A stretch of 64,000 nucleotides of DNA from Persicaria tinctoria (taxonomy: Eukaryota; Streptophyta; Magnoliopsida; Caryophyllales; Polygonaceae), in assembly GCA_037127255.1 (NCBI GenBank), contig JBANSL010000005.1, positions 6,262,001 through 6,326,000 on the forward strand, in the 5' to 3' direction. Below are positions 1 through 11,399 of this stretch, one piece after another. Every line of letters starts with the position of its first letter. The first letter of the stretch is position 1. The notes under the pieces are model-generated. The model saw nothing but the letters and a program-made list of their open reading frames with translations, had not been told where the DNA came from and did no database searches. Position numbers and translations under genes: made by a program.

Positions 1-456
1 TTGTAAATACTAGAAAATATGGTACCAATATATGGTTTCCTTGATTTTATTTAATTTTAGACTCTTCAAGTAGTATAGATTAGGTTTACTTTATATATAT
101 ATATATATATATAAAAGAAAGATAGAAGATATAGATAATGATATAAATATTTTTGTTTTGTGAGAGAATGAATTGTGACACCAATGGATCAAACTAAAAG
201 TGAGATGGGTACGTTCAAAATGAGTCCTTAATTAAATACCAAATTAAACTGAATGAATATTAATGCATTAAACATAAAGACGACTACTTAACCTATATCA
301 TGCGGCTAACAAGGAGTCATGGTGATGGATATGTTAACATCCACTCCACAACGTCTCTTAATTATTCCACCAAAAAAAAACGTCTCTTAATTATTTAATA
401 ACGACGTTGGGAACCAATTGAAGCCCGCCAGCTACTCTCCCCGACAATTTATCAAA
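1..456. other. AT-rich non-coding flank with a TA microsatellite
   Basis: No coding region is visible here. A (TA)n run occupies about 92-113. The opening words (a TTGTAAATACTA block and a CCTTGATTTTATTTA block) recur in permuted order at about 1036-1105, so the broken ligase exon that follows lies between two related direct repeats. This may mark an old tandem or insertion unit, but I see no clean target duplication. Confidence 0.6.
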
Positions 457-886
457 ATGGAGTTTGAATCTGCAGTGGATGAATCATACTTGATTGCACT
501 CCCCGACCACGATGAACTCATCCCAATCTCCGACGAGGCTTATGCCGAAGAATTGGAGATACAAGAAATCTTCATCAATTCTTCTTCACTAATTTCGTCG
601 TCGCAATCGTCGTTGTCGTTGTCGACATTCTCATCCGTAACTACTCCACAATTAGCTAGTGCAGTCATCGGTGGTGGCGTCGTCATCTTCCAAGAAGAAG
701 GTTGAAGAGAATGGGGAGTCCTCTGGGAAATTCTGCTCCATTTGCATGGACAACAAGCCCTCCAACGACTTCTTCACCGCATCCGGCTACTCCCATTCCT
801 TCTATACTGACTGCATCAGTCAATATGTCACCACTAAGATACTATATATAGGAATCAGCATCTCACCCCATCTTCAGTTCATTTAA
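457..886 (+). pseudogene. Broken first exon of an RBR (RING-IBR-RING) E3 ubiquitin ligase
   Basis: The first ATG (457) opens a frame starting MEFESAVDE and runs acidic and Ser-rich to a stop at 703-705. The homologous continuation lies in the next frame (Ser/Lys linker, then a RING1 start CSICMDNKPSNDFF), so an indel near 655-670 broke the gene. In plant RBR ligases this exon holds the acidic N-terminus and the first zinc-binding half of RING1, which recruits the E2. Here two positions that are Cys in the family read Tyr (GYSHSFYTDC instead of the usual GC.H.FC pattern), both explicable as G-to-A changes. Homology ends after YVTTKI, where a splice site would be expected; no IBR or RING2 follows within the next 3 kb. 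This is family-level recognition only. It is a dead fragment, not a gene. Confidence 0.7.
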
Positions 887-2402
887 CAATATAGGGTAGA
901 TAGCATTGAATTTGGAATAGGTTAGATAGTGTCATGAATTCCAAAGTTCAAAGTTCGAATCATCTTCAAAAATCGAGTTGGTTGCGAGTGATAGGAAAAC
1001 CCCTAATAATTCTCTCATCAAATCCCTTTTGATTTTCCTTGATTTTATTTAGTTTTGTAAATACTAAAAAATATGATACGGTTGATACCAATATATAAAA
1101 ATTGTGTAGTAGTTATCCATTTCACAAAAAAAAAAAGTGTAACTCCCATATTAATTGTTTTCTCCATTTTATTTACCCGTTTAATTTCCTGATTTTTTAT
1201 TTTAAATTATTGTTTAGTATTGATAGTTTTTTAAGATATTTTTAGATAGCTTAATTTTAGTTTGTCTCACGTCCATAGTATTTCTTTTAGTTTATTAATC
1301 ATTAATCTGTATATTTTTTTTATTGAAGATTTTCAAGTTTGATTAGATGTTAGATTATAGAAATAAATAATGTACATTATGGACTAATTGATACTATGTC
1401 CATTTTTTGTCACTTACTATTTAATTTTTACTAATTTTTTATGAATAATAAGTATGAAATCATTAATAAAAAAATATAATATTTTATATCAATTTTTAAT
1501 ATATAAATATTTTTTTAAAAAAAATCATGGTGTTTACAATAACATCAATCAATAACTATTTAAAATTTAAACCATTCAACAATTATGGATTAGGTTTAGC
1601 ATTTACAGATACAAAATTTACTTCGATTATATTATATAGAACTATGTCTATATATTGTTATACCTTGATATAATACCAACTATAATTCACTATATAATTA
1701 AAATTATTTATATTGTGTTCCTAGACACCTTAATGACCCCCCCCTATTCCCTAGCCATTAATCAAATTACTTTTTCCACCAAAAAAAAATAATTTCATAT
1801 TCTCTAGAAATTAATAAAGTTAATAATTTAGAATGAACTTAGATCATTAAGATATAATTGCATATTTAATTGAATCCAATAAGAAATCGATCAATGCAAA
1901 GAAATTGATACCGATAAAATGAACAAATCCAATGAGAACTATTTTCCTAATCATTTAATAGCCACAATAACCATAAATTTGATATTAATCCGATAAAATG
2001 AACAGATCAATGGGAACTATTTTCTCAATAATTTAATAGCCATAATAACCATATAAATTTTATATTAATTTTTCTATTGGTCGAAAAACTTATTAGAATC
2101 TAATTAGTGCTATGAAGTGGTGAAAATTTTATTTTATAGTTTTCGTATATACTCAAGCCAACCGATTTTATATTTTAGTTTTGAAGTGAAAACAACACCC
2201 ATGGTTTAATCCAACATAAAACAATTTAACTGTTACAATTTGAAGATGATATGGATAACCAATAGAAAAAATATTAACAACTAATTATGAAGCATATAAA
2301 ATCCAGATTTACTGTTTGTACGTATATTTAGTTTAGATTAGGGAATAATATTATATAAAATAACCTCTTAAATAATCTTAAAAAAATACAAAACTTTTAT
2401 GT
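887..2402. other. AT-rich non-coding stretch
   Basis: No open frame, domain or clear terminal repeat is visible. About 905-1020 contains a degenerate tRNA B-box-like word (AGTTCGAATCA), too isolated to call. The stretch ends in a Helitron-type terminus, so an unknown part of it may be the body of that Helitron; I could not find a matching TC 5' end. Confidence 0.5.
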
Positions 2403-2433
2403 CCCGTGCGTAGCACGGGTATGACTTGACTAG
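2403..2433 (+). mobile_element. Helitron 3' terminus (hairpin plus CTAG)
   Basis: The stem CCCGTGC, loop GTA and stem GCACGGG (2403-2419) are followed ten bases later by CTAG (2430-2433) and then T. A short GC-rich hairpin 10-12 bases before CTRR, with insertion between A and T, is the hallmark of the Helitron 3' end that acts as the rolling-circle stop signal. The matching 5' end was not found, so the element length is unknown and it may be truncated. Confidence 0.7.
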
Positions 2434-2535
2434 TAACATAAAAAATTGTGTTCAAAGCCATTTATTGCTACTATTAAATACATGAAAAATTTACACTATT
2501 TTTATTTTCTTATTCAACTTGAAACAACTTGCTTT

Positions 2536-2592
2536 AATTAGCTCAATGGTTATAGGTGTTGGGGATTACCTCTTGTTTGAAGGTTCAAACCT
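2536..2592 (+). repeat. tRNA-like A-box/B-box cassette (SINE-head-like)
   Basis: An A-box-like word (TTAGCTCAATGGTTAT, 2538-2553) is followed about 30 bases later by a B-box-like word (AAGGTTCAAACC, near 2580-2591). These are the two internal RNA polymerase III promoter elements of tRNA genes. No cloverleaf acceptor stem can be folded, so it is not a tRNA gene. It is more likely the head of a decayed SINE or a tRNA-derived module in another element. Confidence 0.45.
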
Positions 2593-4331
2593 TGATAGCT
2601 ACATTTTTCATTTTAATTTTCCACTTCTTCATAGCTACATCTTTTATTATTTTTTTGGTCATTAAATTTATATATGTAATATATAATATATAATGTTCGT
2701 TTTTTTTTTATCAATTTAATAAATTAAATAAATTGTCAATTCAATTTGATCATTAATATCTCGATGATATAATTTCTTATATCCCCACATATATAGTTTA
2801 CGATGAAATACCCCGGATAATTTTTGGGTATTTCTATTTTAAGTTAAGTAAATGGATATATAGATAAAATTTTGAAATGAAAGAATTTATTTGTTTATAT
2901 ATATATGTCAAACTTAATTAATTTTTTTCTTCCTACAATCAATTAATTTGCACATATTTTATAACCGTAATTGACCTCTTTTTTTAATTCAATGAATTAT
3001 AATTAGTTTTTCAGTTTTTGTATATTTTTAGGTGATCTCTTTATCTACCCGTATCACTTATGTAAATTGCTTATATTTTTTTATCGATGTGAAGTGTCAT
3101 GTGAAACTTAAATAATTTTGTAACCGTTATCTTCATTTAGTGAATTTTTGTAACCTTTCGATTTTGTAACCGCCCGATTAATTTAATCAATTGTCTAATG
3201 AGATTCATTACTTTAATGATGTCAAACTCCAATCACCCTTTAAATTTGACTCACACGTCAATGGAGCTTCATCTTCAAAAATGTTCATCTTTCACAATAT
3301 AGGTTCGGGTGGGAGTGCTCATTTCTAGAAATTGTTTTTCTTTCCCTCCAACTCTTCCATTGTTGTAATAATATTGATTATGTGCATTGAGCTAAATGAT
3401 TGATTATCTATTAATTTTTTCCCCCTTTTCTAAGGTAATTGACTATATTTTTACAAGTTTTGTTGTTAGATTTTGACACCAAGTTCACAAGATGAATCAT
3501 ACGAAGACAAAGTCACAAAGAAAATCCCAACAAAAAAGGTACGCATTTCCTATTTCAAAACAGATATTATATATATATTTTAGTATAATTTGCTGGTTTT
3601 AATTATTTATTTAATGGAATATTTTTACAACAATTTTTAAGGTTTTTTTTATAATTGATTATAATTTAAATCTTTACCTTATAAATATTTATTTAAAATT
3701 ATATATACACTTAGGCCATATCCTATAAAATATTTTAATCTTTTTCAAAATAACCCAATATATTTGGCATGGGTTGATTAGGAGGAACAAAAATATGTGC
3801 CACACTCTCCTTATTTGCAAAAGGGGAACACGCCACGTAAGATTAAAAACTCATGCTTTAGTCTATGTAGTAAGTATTGATAGATTGATATCTTTATCCA
3901 TAATAATAATAATAATAATAATAATAGAAAAGTTGTATTGAACTCACCATAAAATCCATATATCATTACTTCTAATATTATATCAATTTAAATTTCAAAA
4001 TTATAAAATTTTGAATTAAAAAAATAGTGTCTATCTTTTCATCTTCAAAAATTTATATATTTATTAATTTAGATTTATTTTTTGTATCAAATTGAATGTC
4101 TTCAATTCAAAGAAATAAAATGACTTTTTTTTCATATTAATTTTAAGTGATTCAATGCTAACCTCCTTGGATTCCAAGTAATAATCTTCACCTCATAAAT
4201 CTCATAACCTCATAAATATATACCTAATAAATCTCCTATTTATGTTATTCGTTTTTTTAAAATAATTAATTATATACACGAAATTGGATATTTCTTTTTA
4301 CTTTAGAAATATTTTTTATATGATGTTTGTT
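2593..4331. other. AT-rich non-coding stretch with an AAT microsatellite
   Basis: No gene is supported. A (TAA)n microsatellite lies at about 3901-3926. The rest is low-complexity AT-rich DNA without terminal repeats that I could pair. Confidence 0.6.
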
Positions 4332-4672
4332 ATGGCCAAGGCCTATGATCAGCCTTACAAGGCATTCTCTAGTTGTTTTCCACATAATGCCTTTTTGCTA
4401 TATATAAATTTATCAGTTCTTGTATGTTGGCATGGCTCTTGCTTCCGTTTGCTCCTTCCTCGTTGTCGTGTGCTTTGTGTTTGCAGGTACAGCCCCGTTG
4501 ACGCTGCGTGCTTGGCTTTCGTTTGGCGTCGGGTGCCTCCAGTTGCGCTTCTCGGTGCTGCTTCCTTCGCTGCCACTTGCCTACAACTACTCCTAGGAGC
4601 TCATGCTGCTACACACTATGGCTTACAAGCCTCAAAACTCATGGCCAAGGCCTGTGATCAGCCTTACAAGGC
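4332..4672 (+). repeat. Pair of about 30-bp direct repeats 309 bp apart
   Basis: ATGGCCAAGGCCTRTGATCA and the following CAGCCTTACAAGGCA occur at 4332-4365 and again at 4641-4674 with only a few differences. Too long for ordinary target duplications. They may be the edges of a short tandem unit upstream of the LINE. Open frames crossing this stretch on both strands match no family I know. Confidence 0.45.
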
Positions 4673-5113
4673 AATGTCTCATACAAACACCCCAATCATT
4701 GTAATGCTTTGCAAGGCTCAACAGAAATTAATTTACTCTTACATGAGTGGGTTAAATTGTATTAGCACAATCGCATTTTATGCTACATGCCATTTACTTT
4801 GGATTCGTTGGTTGCTGTACAAGCTTTCTACATCCATTGTTTGGGTTTCAACTAGCAGGTTCATCCGCATTCTTTTTATACATTACTGCCCAATAGGTCT
4901 TTTGTACAGACTTACCACTTTCCCAAATTACCTTGTCTCCGCGAGCTCAAGCCCGGGGTTTTCCGGGTTGCTTCCTTGGCTTGGTCAATTTTCAACAAAA
5001 ACTAATTGTTATAAACAAACCGATATCACAATATCCACAAACGTCATTATACCGGACAAACAACCGGTCACATTACAGAGTACCAACGGGCAACAAAACA
5101 AAATAGGTTTTCC

Positions 5114-6937
5114 ATGAATATTTGCTCCTGGAATTGTAGGGGGATTAAGAGAAGGAACTTCTGGACGGACACAGAACTTTTCTGTCGAAATAATTACATC
5201 AATGTTCTAGCTCTGCTCGAGACAAAAACAAACAAGATCCCACCGGAGAATGTTTGGAAAAAGTGTGGGTTTAACAATATCGCTTTCGACCCGGCTAGGG
5301 GCTTCCGGGGAGGCATCTGCCTGTTATGGAAGGACCTTCCGGGTTCGGTGGGTATGGTTGATCTTATTTCTGTCCATCACAGATTAATACATTTCAACTA
5401 CCACGACCGAAGAACGAGTTCCACGACTGCATTCCTTGTTGTTTATGCGCCGCCAGACTACAACTCAAAAGACTCTTTTTGGGAATTTATCATACATTAT
5501 ACCTCCCAGTTACTTATTCCTTTCTGTCTCCTTGGTGACTTAAATGAAATTGCGGTCCCAGACGACAAATTGGGAGGTGTCTATCCGAGACCTCACCGTT
5601 TTATACGACTACACGAGATTAAAAACTCACTCTTGCTGCTAGAGGTCCCAACCTACGGGGGGTCCTATACATGGCAAAAAAGGAAGACGGATGCCCCAAA
5701 CAATAGTTATGCTAAACTAGACCGCCTTTTAGTTCAAAATGAGATTATCTCTGGCTTTGACGGCGTCCGGGTGAAAATCCACCCGTTTACCTCGTCAGAC
5801 CACGCGCCGATCTCTATTGACTTCAGATCACCATCGCACATTAGTAAAAAACCTTTCCGGTTTGAGTTGGCCTGGACTTCCAAACCTGAATTCACAAATA
5901 TTGTGCGTCAGGCTTGGAGATTCGACCCTGCAGGGTCCCTTATGTTCAAACTGGCGAAAAAAACTACAATGCTAAAAAACTTAGCCAAACGTTGGCACAA
6001 GAAAACCTTCAACAATATCCACAAACAGATTTTTGATACAGATGCGAAAATCCTGCTTCTGCAGAAATCATTAATTGCCAACCATAATATTGCTAATGCT
6101 GCTCTACACAAGAGACTATTAAATAAGAGAGAAAGAATGCTGGACTTTCAACGCCGGTACTGGAGCCAACGAGCCAAAACAAAACATAGTAGACTAAATG
6201 ACACAAACTCTGGATACTTCCACCGGGTAGCCTCTGCCAAGAGAGGGAGAAAACTAATCAAATTCCTTACAACGGACTCAGGTGCAAACCTTACGGATTA
6301 TGACTTAATCAGAACCGAATTCACAAATAGCTTCAAGGATCGATTCAAATCTTCTTACAATCACGACATGTCCCTTGACTTGGACCTCAGTGTGATCGAC
6401 AGTGAAATCTCCCCACACCAAAACCAACTGCTAACGGCGCCGGTCTCGAATGACGAGATCAAATGCGCCCTTTTCGCTATCAAAGCAGACAAAGCGCTAG
6501 GACCAGATGGCCTGCCGGCTGGTTTTTACCAAACTTATTGGCACATTGTTGGACCCTCAGTTATAAAAGCAGTCAAGGCATTCTTCTCAAGTGGGAAAAT
6601 GCTGCGACAGATAAACCACACATTCATAACATTAATCCAGAAAAAGGATAACCCGGAAACAATTAACCATTTTAGACCTATTAGCCTTTGCTCTACAGTC
6701 TACAAGATCATTTCCAAGATTCTAACCGGTAGGTTATCCAAAGTTTTCGACAAACTCATCCACCCCTTACAGAGTGCCTTCACCAAGGGCAGGAGTATCC
6801 AGGACAATATTCTAATTGCACACGAGATTTTTCATTCGTTTAGGCTATCCAAGGCAAAAAAGGCTACATGGCAGTTAAGCTGGACATGGAGAAAGCCTAT
6901 GACCGAGTCGAATGGCCCTTCTTGTTCCAGGTTCTGA
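5114..6937 (+). pseudogene. LINE ORF2, first part: endonuclease and N-terminal reverse transcriptase
   Basis: The frame begins MNICSWNCRGIKRRNFW, the usual start of plant LINE ORF2. The endonuclease, which nicks target DNA to prime reverse transcription, shows SWNCRG, a LLETK glutamate, GDLNEI, KLDRLLV and the SDHAPI catalytic motif at roughly residues 5-240. A linker of about 200 residues leads to the RT fingers: ADKALGPDGLPAGFY, FRPISLCSTVYKIISKIL and the QSAFTKGRSIQDNIL block. Near 6855-6867, in an A-rich run, the frame slips: the conserved LDMEKAYDRVEW block continues one frame over. The last ~25 residues of this frame are therefore out-of-frame sequence. Homology is clear to the family level. 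Confidence 0.88.
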
Positions 6938-9213
6938 ACCGCTTTGGCTTCTCACAACAATTTGTTCTCTGGATTAAGGAATGTGTTCAAACTGTGTCAT
7001 ACTCTGTGCTAGTAAACGACGAACCTTCCACTCCTTTTATCCCGACTAGGGGACTTCGACAAGGGGACCCGTTATCCCCTTTCCTTTTTATTCTCACGGC
7101 GGAGGTTCTGGCTAGAACTCTCCAACGAAACTCAATCCTTACAAAGGATGCAGGCTACACTATCGGCCAAAGGGGAGTCAAAATCCCTTTTTTAGCTTTC
7201 GCGGACGATATCTTGTTGTTCGGGAAGGCCAACCAAACGACATGCACTAACCTCTCGAACATCATCCAGCGTTTCTGCTTGATTTCAGGGCAAAAGGTAA
7301 ACATGCACAAATCGAGCTTCCAAGTTTCACCAAACACCGCCCCGGCTGTAGTTCATACTGTCGCCGCCACTCTGGGTATTCCCCAGGCAAACAATCTTGA
7401 AAAATATCTTGGATGCCCAATTATTAATGGTAGGGTTAATGCAGAAACCTTTGCTGATATTATTATCAAAACCAAACAACAATTATCCAAGTGGAAAGCT
7501 TCTTCTCTTTCGGCAGAGGGCCGAAAAGTCCTCATCATGTCTAATTTAAGTGCACAACCACTTTTCATTATGCAAGCGTTTATGCTGCCTACGTCGATCC
7601 TCCACGAGCTAGACAAGATCTATAGGCGCTTCTTTTGGAATAAACAAGACAACTTCACTCCGCTTGTGAGTTGGGACAAAATCTGTTCCGATACCTTATC
7701 CGGGGGTTTAGGGCTTCACAAAGCCGAAACAATGAACATAGCATTACAGATGAAACTGCTGTGGAAAATCTTGGCACAACCAGATAACATCTGGGTTCGA
7801 TTCGTTACAGCAAAATATTTAAAAACCGAGACACTCCTCAAGTATGTGAAAAAAGGGAACACCTCTTGGCAATGGTAAAAAATGATGAACCTCCGGCCAG
7901 ATTTCAAGTCAGGTCTAAACTGGTCTATAGGGGACGGACAGTAAGTTAACTTCTGGGAGGATAACTGGATGTGCAATTCCCCTCTCTCAAAACTGGTCCG
8001 ACATCCGATCGATGCCTCTACACTGGCCTGGCCTGTGGCACGCTTCATTAATTCCGATAAAATTTGGGATACTGGGAAACTTTTTGCCGATCTGCATGGT
8101 ATTATGGACACGGATATCATTGCTAGAATTTCTTCCATTCATTTGACCGAAAACCCCTTTCCTGATAGGCTCTTCTAGGGTTCTAGTAGGGACGACCTTT
8201 TCTCCACCAGCTCGGCTGTCTCTCTTGGACGGAAGCATATTGGTGATTCTCATTTTGATTGCCAATGGATTTGGAAGGCTGACATCCCCTATAAGATCCG
8301 CCATTTTCTCTGGAAAATTGCGCGAGACGGTCTGCCAACCTCGGAAAGGCTACAGCGGTCACATGTCTCTGTTCCCTCGGGATGCGCCTTATGTGGCTCT
8401 TCGGTGGAGTCAACCAATCATATCATTTGCGATTGTCAGATGACTCGGGATGTTTTTTCTGCAGCAGGTATCCGTTGGCCTACCATACCTGTTGGCCACA
8501 CTGACCTTAAACCAAACACACTTTTGAATGAGATTTATTTATCTCAGGGAAAGAATAATTTCGCCTTGATAGCCACCGTGTGGTGGTCAATCTGGTACTT
8601 CCGCAACCAACTCGTGTTTCAACATATAGGCTCTGTTTCCGCTCAGGCTATTGCCATTTTCTCCAGAGCTACTACTGTGTCCTGGAGTGCTTTGGGAGAT
8701 TCACACTATGACAATATAACACCAAAAAGTACACCGAACCAGACAAACAACGATAGCCTAACCAGCATCCACCTTAGAAAGGCACAGAAATCAGATAGAT
8801 GGAAAAAACCCCCACCGGGGCACTATAAACTTAATTTTGACGGCTCCTATCTCCCTTCGTAAAAAGGTTCATTTGGTTTCGTTATTCGAGATCACGATGG
8901 AATTGTAGTGGCCTGCGGTTCTGGTCCTTGCAACAACACTTCAGCTGTATTTTCAGAAGCTATGGGGTTGCACAAGGGTGTGATTAAGGCCCTTCATTTG
9001 GGTCTCGATAACCTGTTAATTGAAGGAGACTGTCTAGCCGTTGTGAAGGCTATGCTGGGGGACTGGTCTTCCCCCTGGAATGTTGACTTGCTTTTGGATG
9101 ATACTACTACTATTCTCTGCTCATTGTCTAATGTTTCTATTCGTCATATCTTCAGGGATTCCAATGCTGTAGCTGACAGGATTGCTCGTCTGGCTCACAG
9201 CTACCCTGCCTAG
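6868..9213 (+). pseudogene. LINE ORF2, second part: RT palm, zinc region and RNase H
   Basis: Reading in one frame from 6868 gives the RT palm: LDMEKAYDRVEW, RGLRQGDPLSPFLFIL and the catalytic FADD box. After the thumb (YLGCPI, WKASSLSAEGRKVLI) stops interrupt the frame at 7876, 7942, 8176 and 8860. Between them lies the zf-RVT region with CALCGSS and a NHIICDC pair (near 8385-8435). The end is an RVT_3-type RNase H: LNFDGSY, a SEAMGL glutamate, EGDCLAVVKA and DSNAVADRIA, which would remove the RNA template. Because all four stops keep the same frame, this is a slowly decaying copy rather than a scrambled one. It ends SYPA-stop at 9211-9213. Confidence 0.85.
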
Positions 9214-9329
9214 GATAGCTTCGCTGCTGATTTAGAACTCCGTGTTCTCGTCCGCTCGGACGCGCTAGGAAAGAAGCCGGGTCGTCGGCGGATCTCCTAA
9301 CTCTTACCCTGCTTCCAAAAAAAAAAAAA

Positions 9330-9908
9330 AACAATAGAGAAATAATATTCATGAAAAATATGAGAATGAGAAGAAGTTTCATAGAGAAAGAAAGATCATC
9401 AACGTACCTAGAAGCAAAAGGTATACAAAGTAATACTCCGTATTTTATATCCTATTCTTAATGTTTTACATTGATATACACAAAATTTTATTTATTTTTA
9501 ATTATTTGGAAAGATAATGCTCTTTTTATATTATGTTTGTTAATGTTATTGTAGAGAAGCAAAATTGATAGAATATTATTAGTTTTTTAAAATATCTTCC
9601 TAAAAATAATAAGAATTAAATAAAACAGAGAAAATATTTGCAATAAAAGATTCTCCATATAAGAAATTTCTCGATTGAGGCAAATTGATATGCTTAATTA
9701 CATTATAGGTTCAAGAGAATGCATATATCTAAATATTTACCAATTGTAACTTATGCTAATTAGAAATGAGTAATTAAAAAATTATGCTTAAATTTGCTAG
9801 ATAAGCTATTGATATATCATTTCCTTATTATAGAATATATGTCATTGGTAATTTTTTGCTTTATTCATCAAGTATAATACCAGTCATGTAATTCATATAA
9901 AATTATGT
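9330..9908. other. AT-rich stretch between LINE tail and Helitron terminus
   Basis: No coding sequence is visible. It may be the interior of the Helitron that ends at 9938. Confidence 0.5.
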
Positions 9909-9938
9909 CCCGGGCGTAGCACGGGTCTGCCACCCTAG
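9909..9938 (+). mobile_element. Second Helitron 3' terminus of the same type
   Basis: A hairpin CCCGGGC-GTA-GCACGGG (one stem mismatch, 9909-9925) is followed by CTAG at 9935-9938 and T. It is nearly the same as the terminus at 2403-2433, including the preceding ATGTC, so both belong to one Helitron family. No 5' TC end with the subterminal CACGTG seen in other Helitrons of this window was found upstream. Confidence 0.68.
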
Positions 9939-10084
9939 TATATGTTTGGCTTCTTGTTAATGTTCCCCAAGTGTTTTAATACTTAAATGTAAATCTTCAT
10001 ATATGGCTTGTCCACCTTTTATGAGATTTCTTCTTCTTCCCGGGGTATTTCCTGAACCTCTAATTTCAGGAAAAAAAAACGTAA

Positions 10085-11399
10085 GACCATGTACAACCAT
10101 GTGTTTTGAAAAGTAAACTCATGATTGCAAATCAAATCTTAAGGAAGATGTTAGAAGAGATTACTTCTCTTTACCAAGGTAAACTCTTCCACCACAAGTG
10201 ACCCCACCCTTTTATTACTATATTAAAATTTGATGTATTAATTATTCAAAAGTATTTATAATATATATTTATTATTATTATTTTCAAATAATAATTATAC
10301 CATTAATTTTATTTTATTTTTCAAATAATAATTATACCATTAATTTTATTTTATTTTTCTCCATAATTTGAGTATACTTAACTTTTTTCCTATATATACT
10401 TATCTTGGTCTATTATAGTGTTTGCACTTCTTTTTCATATTCCATTCTCATACACTAATGTAATTATTTTTGTTATTTGCTTATAATATAATGTTATTTT
10501 TTTTTAACTTTTCATCTAATGTAATAAAAAATATTAATATCAAGCACTTTTTAATTTTATTTATAAATAAAACTAATGAGATGGAAAAAGTGGGGAACAA
10601 GGTTACCCCATGGTTGCAAGGTAAATCTTTTAGGAAGAGGTAGAAAAAGTACAAAATTATTTAAAGAAAAATACAAATAAAGTGTCAAATTATGACAAGA
10701 GGATGAAAATTGAAAAGGAAAAGAGGTAATCCCATGGTTGCTCAGGCTCTCTAAGAGCATCAACAACCATGGAGTTATCTCTTCCCCTTTTTTATTTTCA
10801 CCCTCTTATCATCATTTGACACTTCATTTATTTTTTTTCTTTAAATAATTTTGTACTTTTTTCTACCTCTTACTAAGAGGTTTACCTTACAATCATGGGG
10901 TAACCTTGTTCCATTACTTTTTCCATCTCATTAGTTTTATTTATAAATAAAATTAAAAAGTGCTTGATATTAATTTTTTTTATTACATTAGATGAAAAGT
11001 AAAAATAATAATAACATTATATTATAAGCAAATAACAAAAATAATTACATTAATGTATGAGAATGGAATATGAAAAAGAAGTGCAAACAATATAATAGGT
11101 CAAGACAAGTATATATAGGAAAAAATTATACTCAAATTATGGAGAAAAATAAAATAAAATTAATGGTATAATTATTATTTGAAAATAATAATAATAAATA
11201 TATATTATAAATACATTTGAATAATTAATACATCAAATAAATATAGTAATAAAATGGTGGGGGCCACTTGTGGTGGAAGAGGTTACCTTAGTGTGAAGGG
11301 GTAACCCCTTCCAACCTCTTCCCTTAAGGTTTGGCTTGTAACAATGTGTTTATTTTTTAAGACCTATAAGGTAACTAAAACTCATGATTGCTCATGGTC
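10085..11399. mobile_element. 1.3-kb foldback: two head-to-head MITE-like arms, TAA target duplication
   Basis: The left arm (about 10085-10740) and right arm (about 10750-11399) are imperfect inverted copies over some 650 bp, so a transcript would form a very long hairpin. Outer ends read GACCATGTACAACCATG and, on the other strand, GACCATGAGCAATCATG, flanked by TAA on both sides (10082-10084, 11400-11402), as in PIF/Harbinger (Tourist-like) elements. The inner junction near 10742 carries outward-facing versions of the same motif (GAGCATCAACAACCATGG), so each arm looks like a complete MITE and the whole like an inverted dimer. A ~40-bp direct duplication (10285-10366) is present only in the left arm. 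No transposase is encoded. Confidence 0.75.

Larger units (their letters stand above)
5114..9329 (+). mobile_element. L1-type LINE retrotransposon, 5'-incomplete and decayed
   Basis: Order along the element: APE-type endonuclease, reverse transcriptase, C-terminal zinc-knuckle region (zf-RVT), a type-I RNase H, a short 3' UTR, and a run of 14 A's at about 9316-9329. This is the usual plan of plant L1 LINE ORF2. No ORF1 (gag-like) protein is recognisable upstream, although some element sequence may extend left toward about 4680; the 5' border is unresolved. A convincing target-site duplication was not found. One frameshift and four in-frame stops make it non-autonomous. It shares no obvious close copy with the LINE scraps at 33.1 and 63.6 kb. 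Confidence 0.88.

Noticed and set aside
4284..5117. 277-codon open frame before the LINE
   Set aside because: No recognisable domain, low-complexity membrane-like composition, and it overlaps direct repeats; kept only as an unexplained stretch.
9152..9382. Minus-strand frame over the LINE 3' end
   Set aside because: Begins in poly-A and reads antisense through RNase H; a shadow of the LINE.
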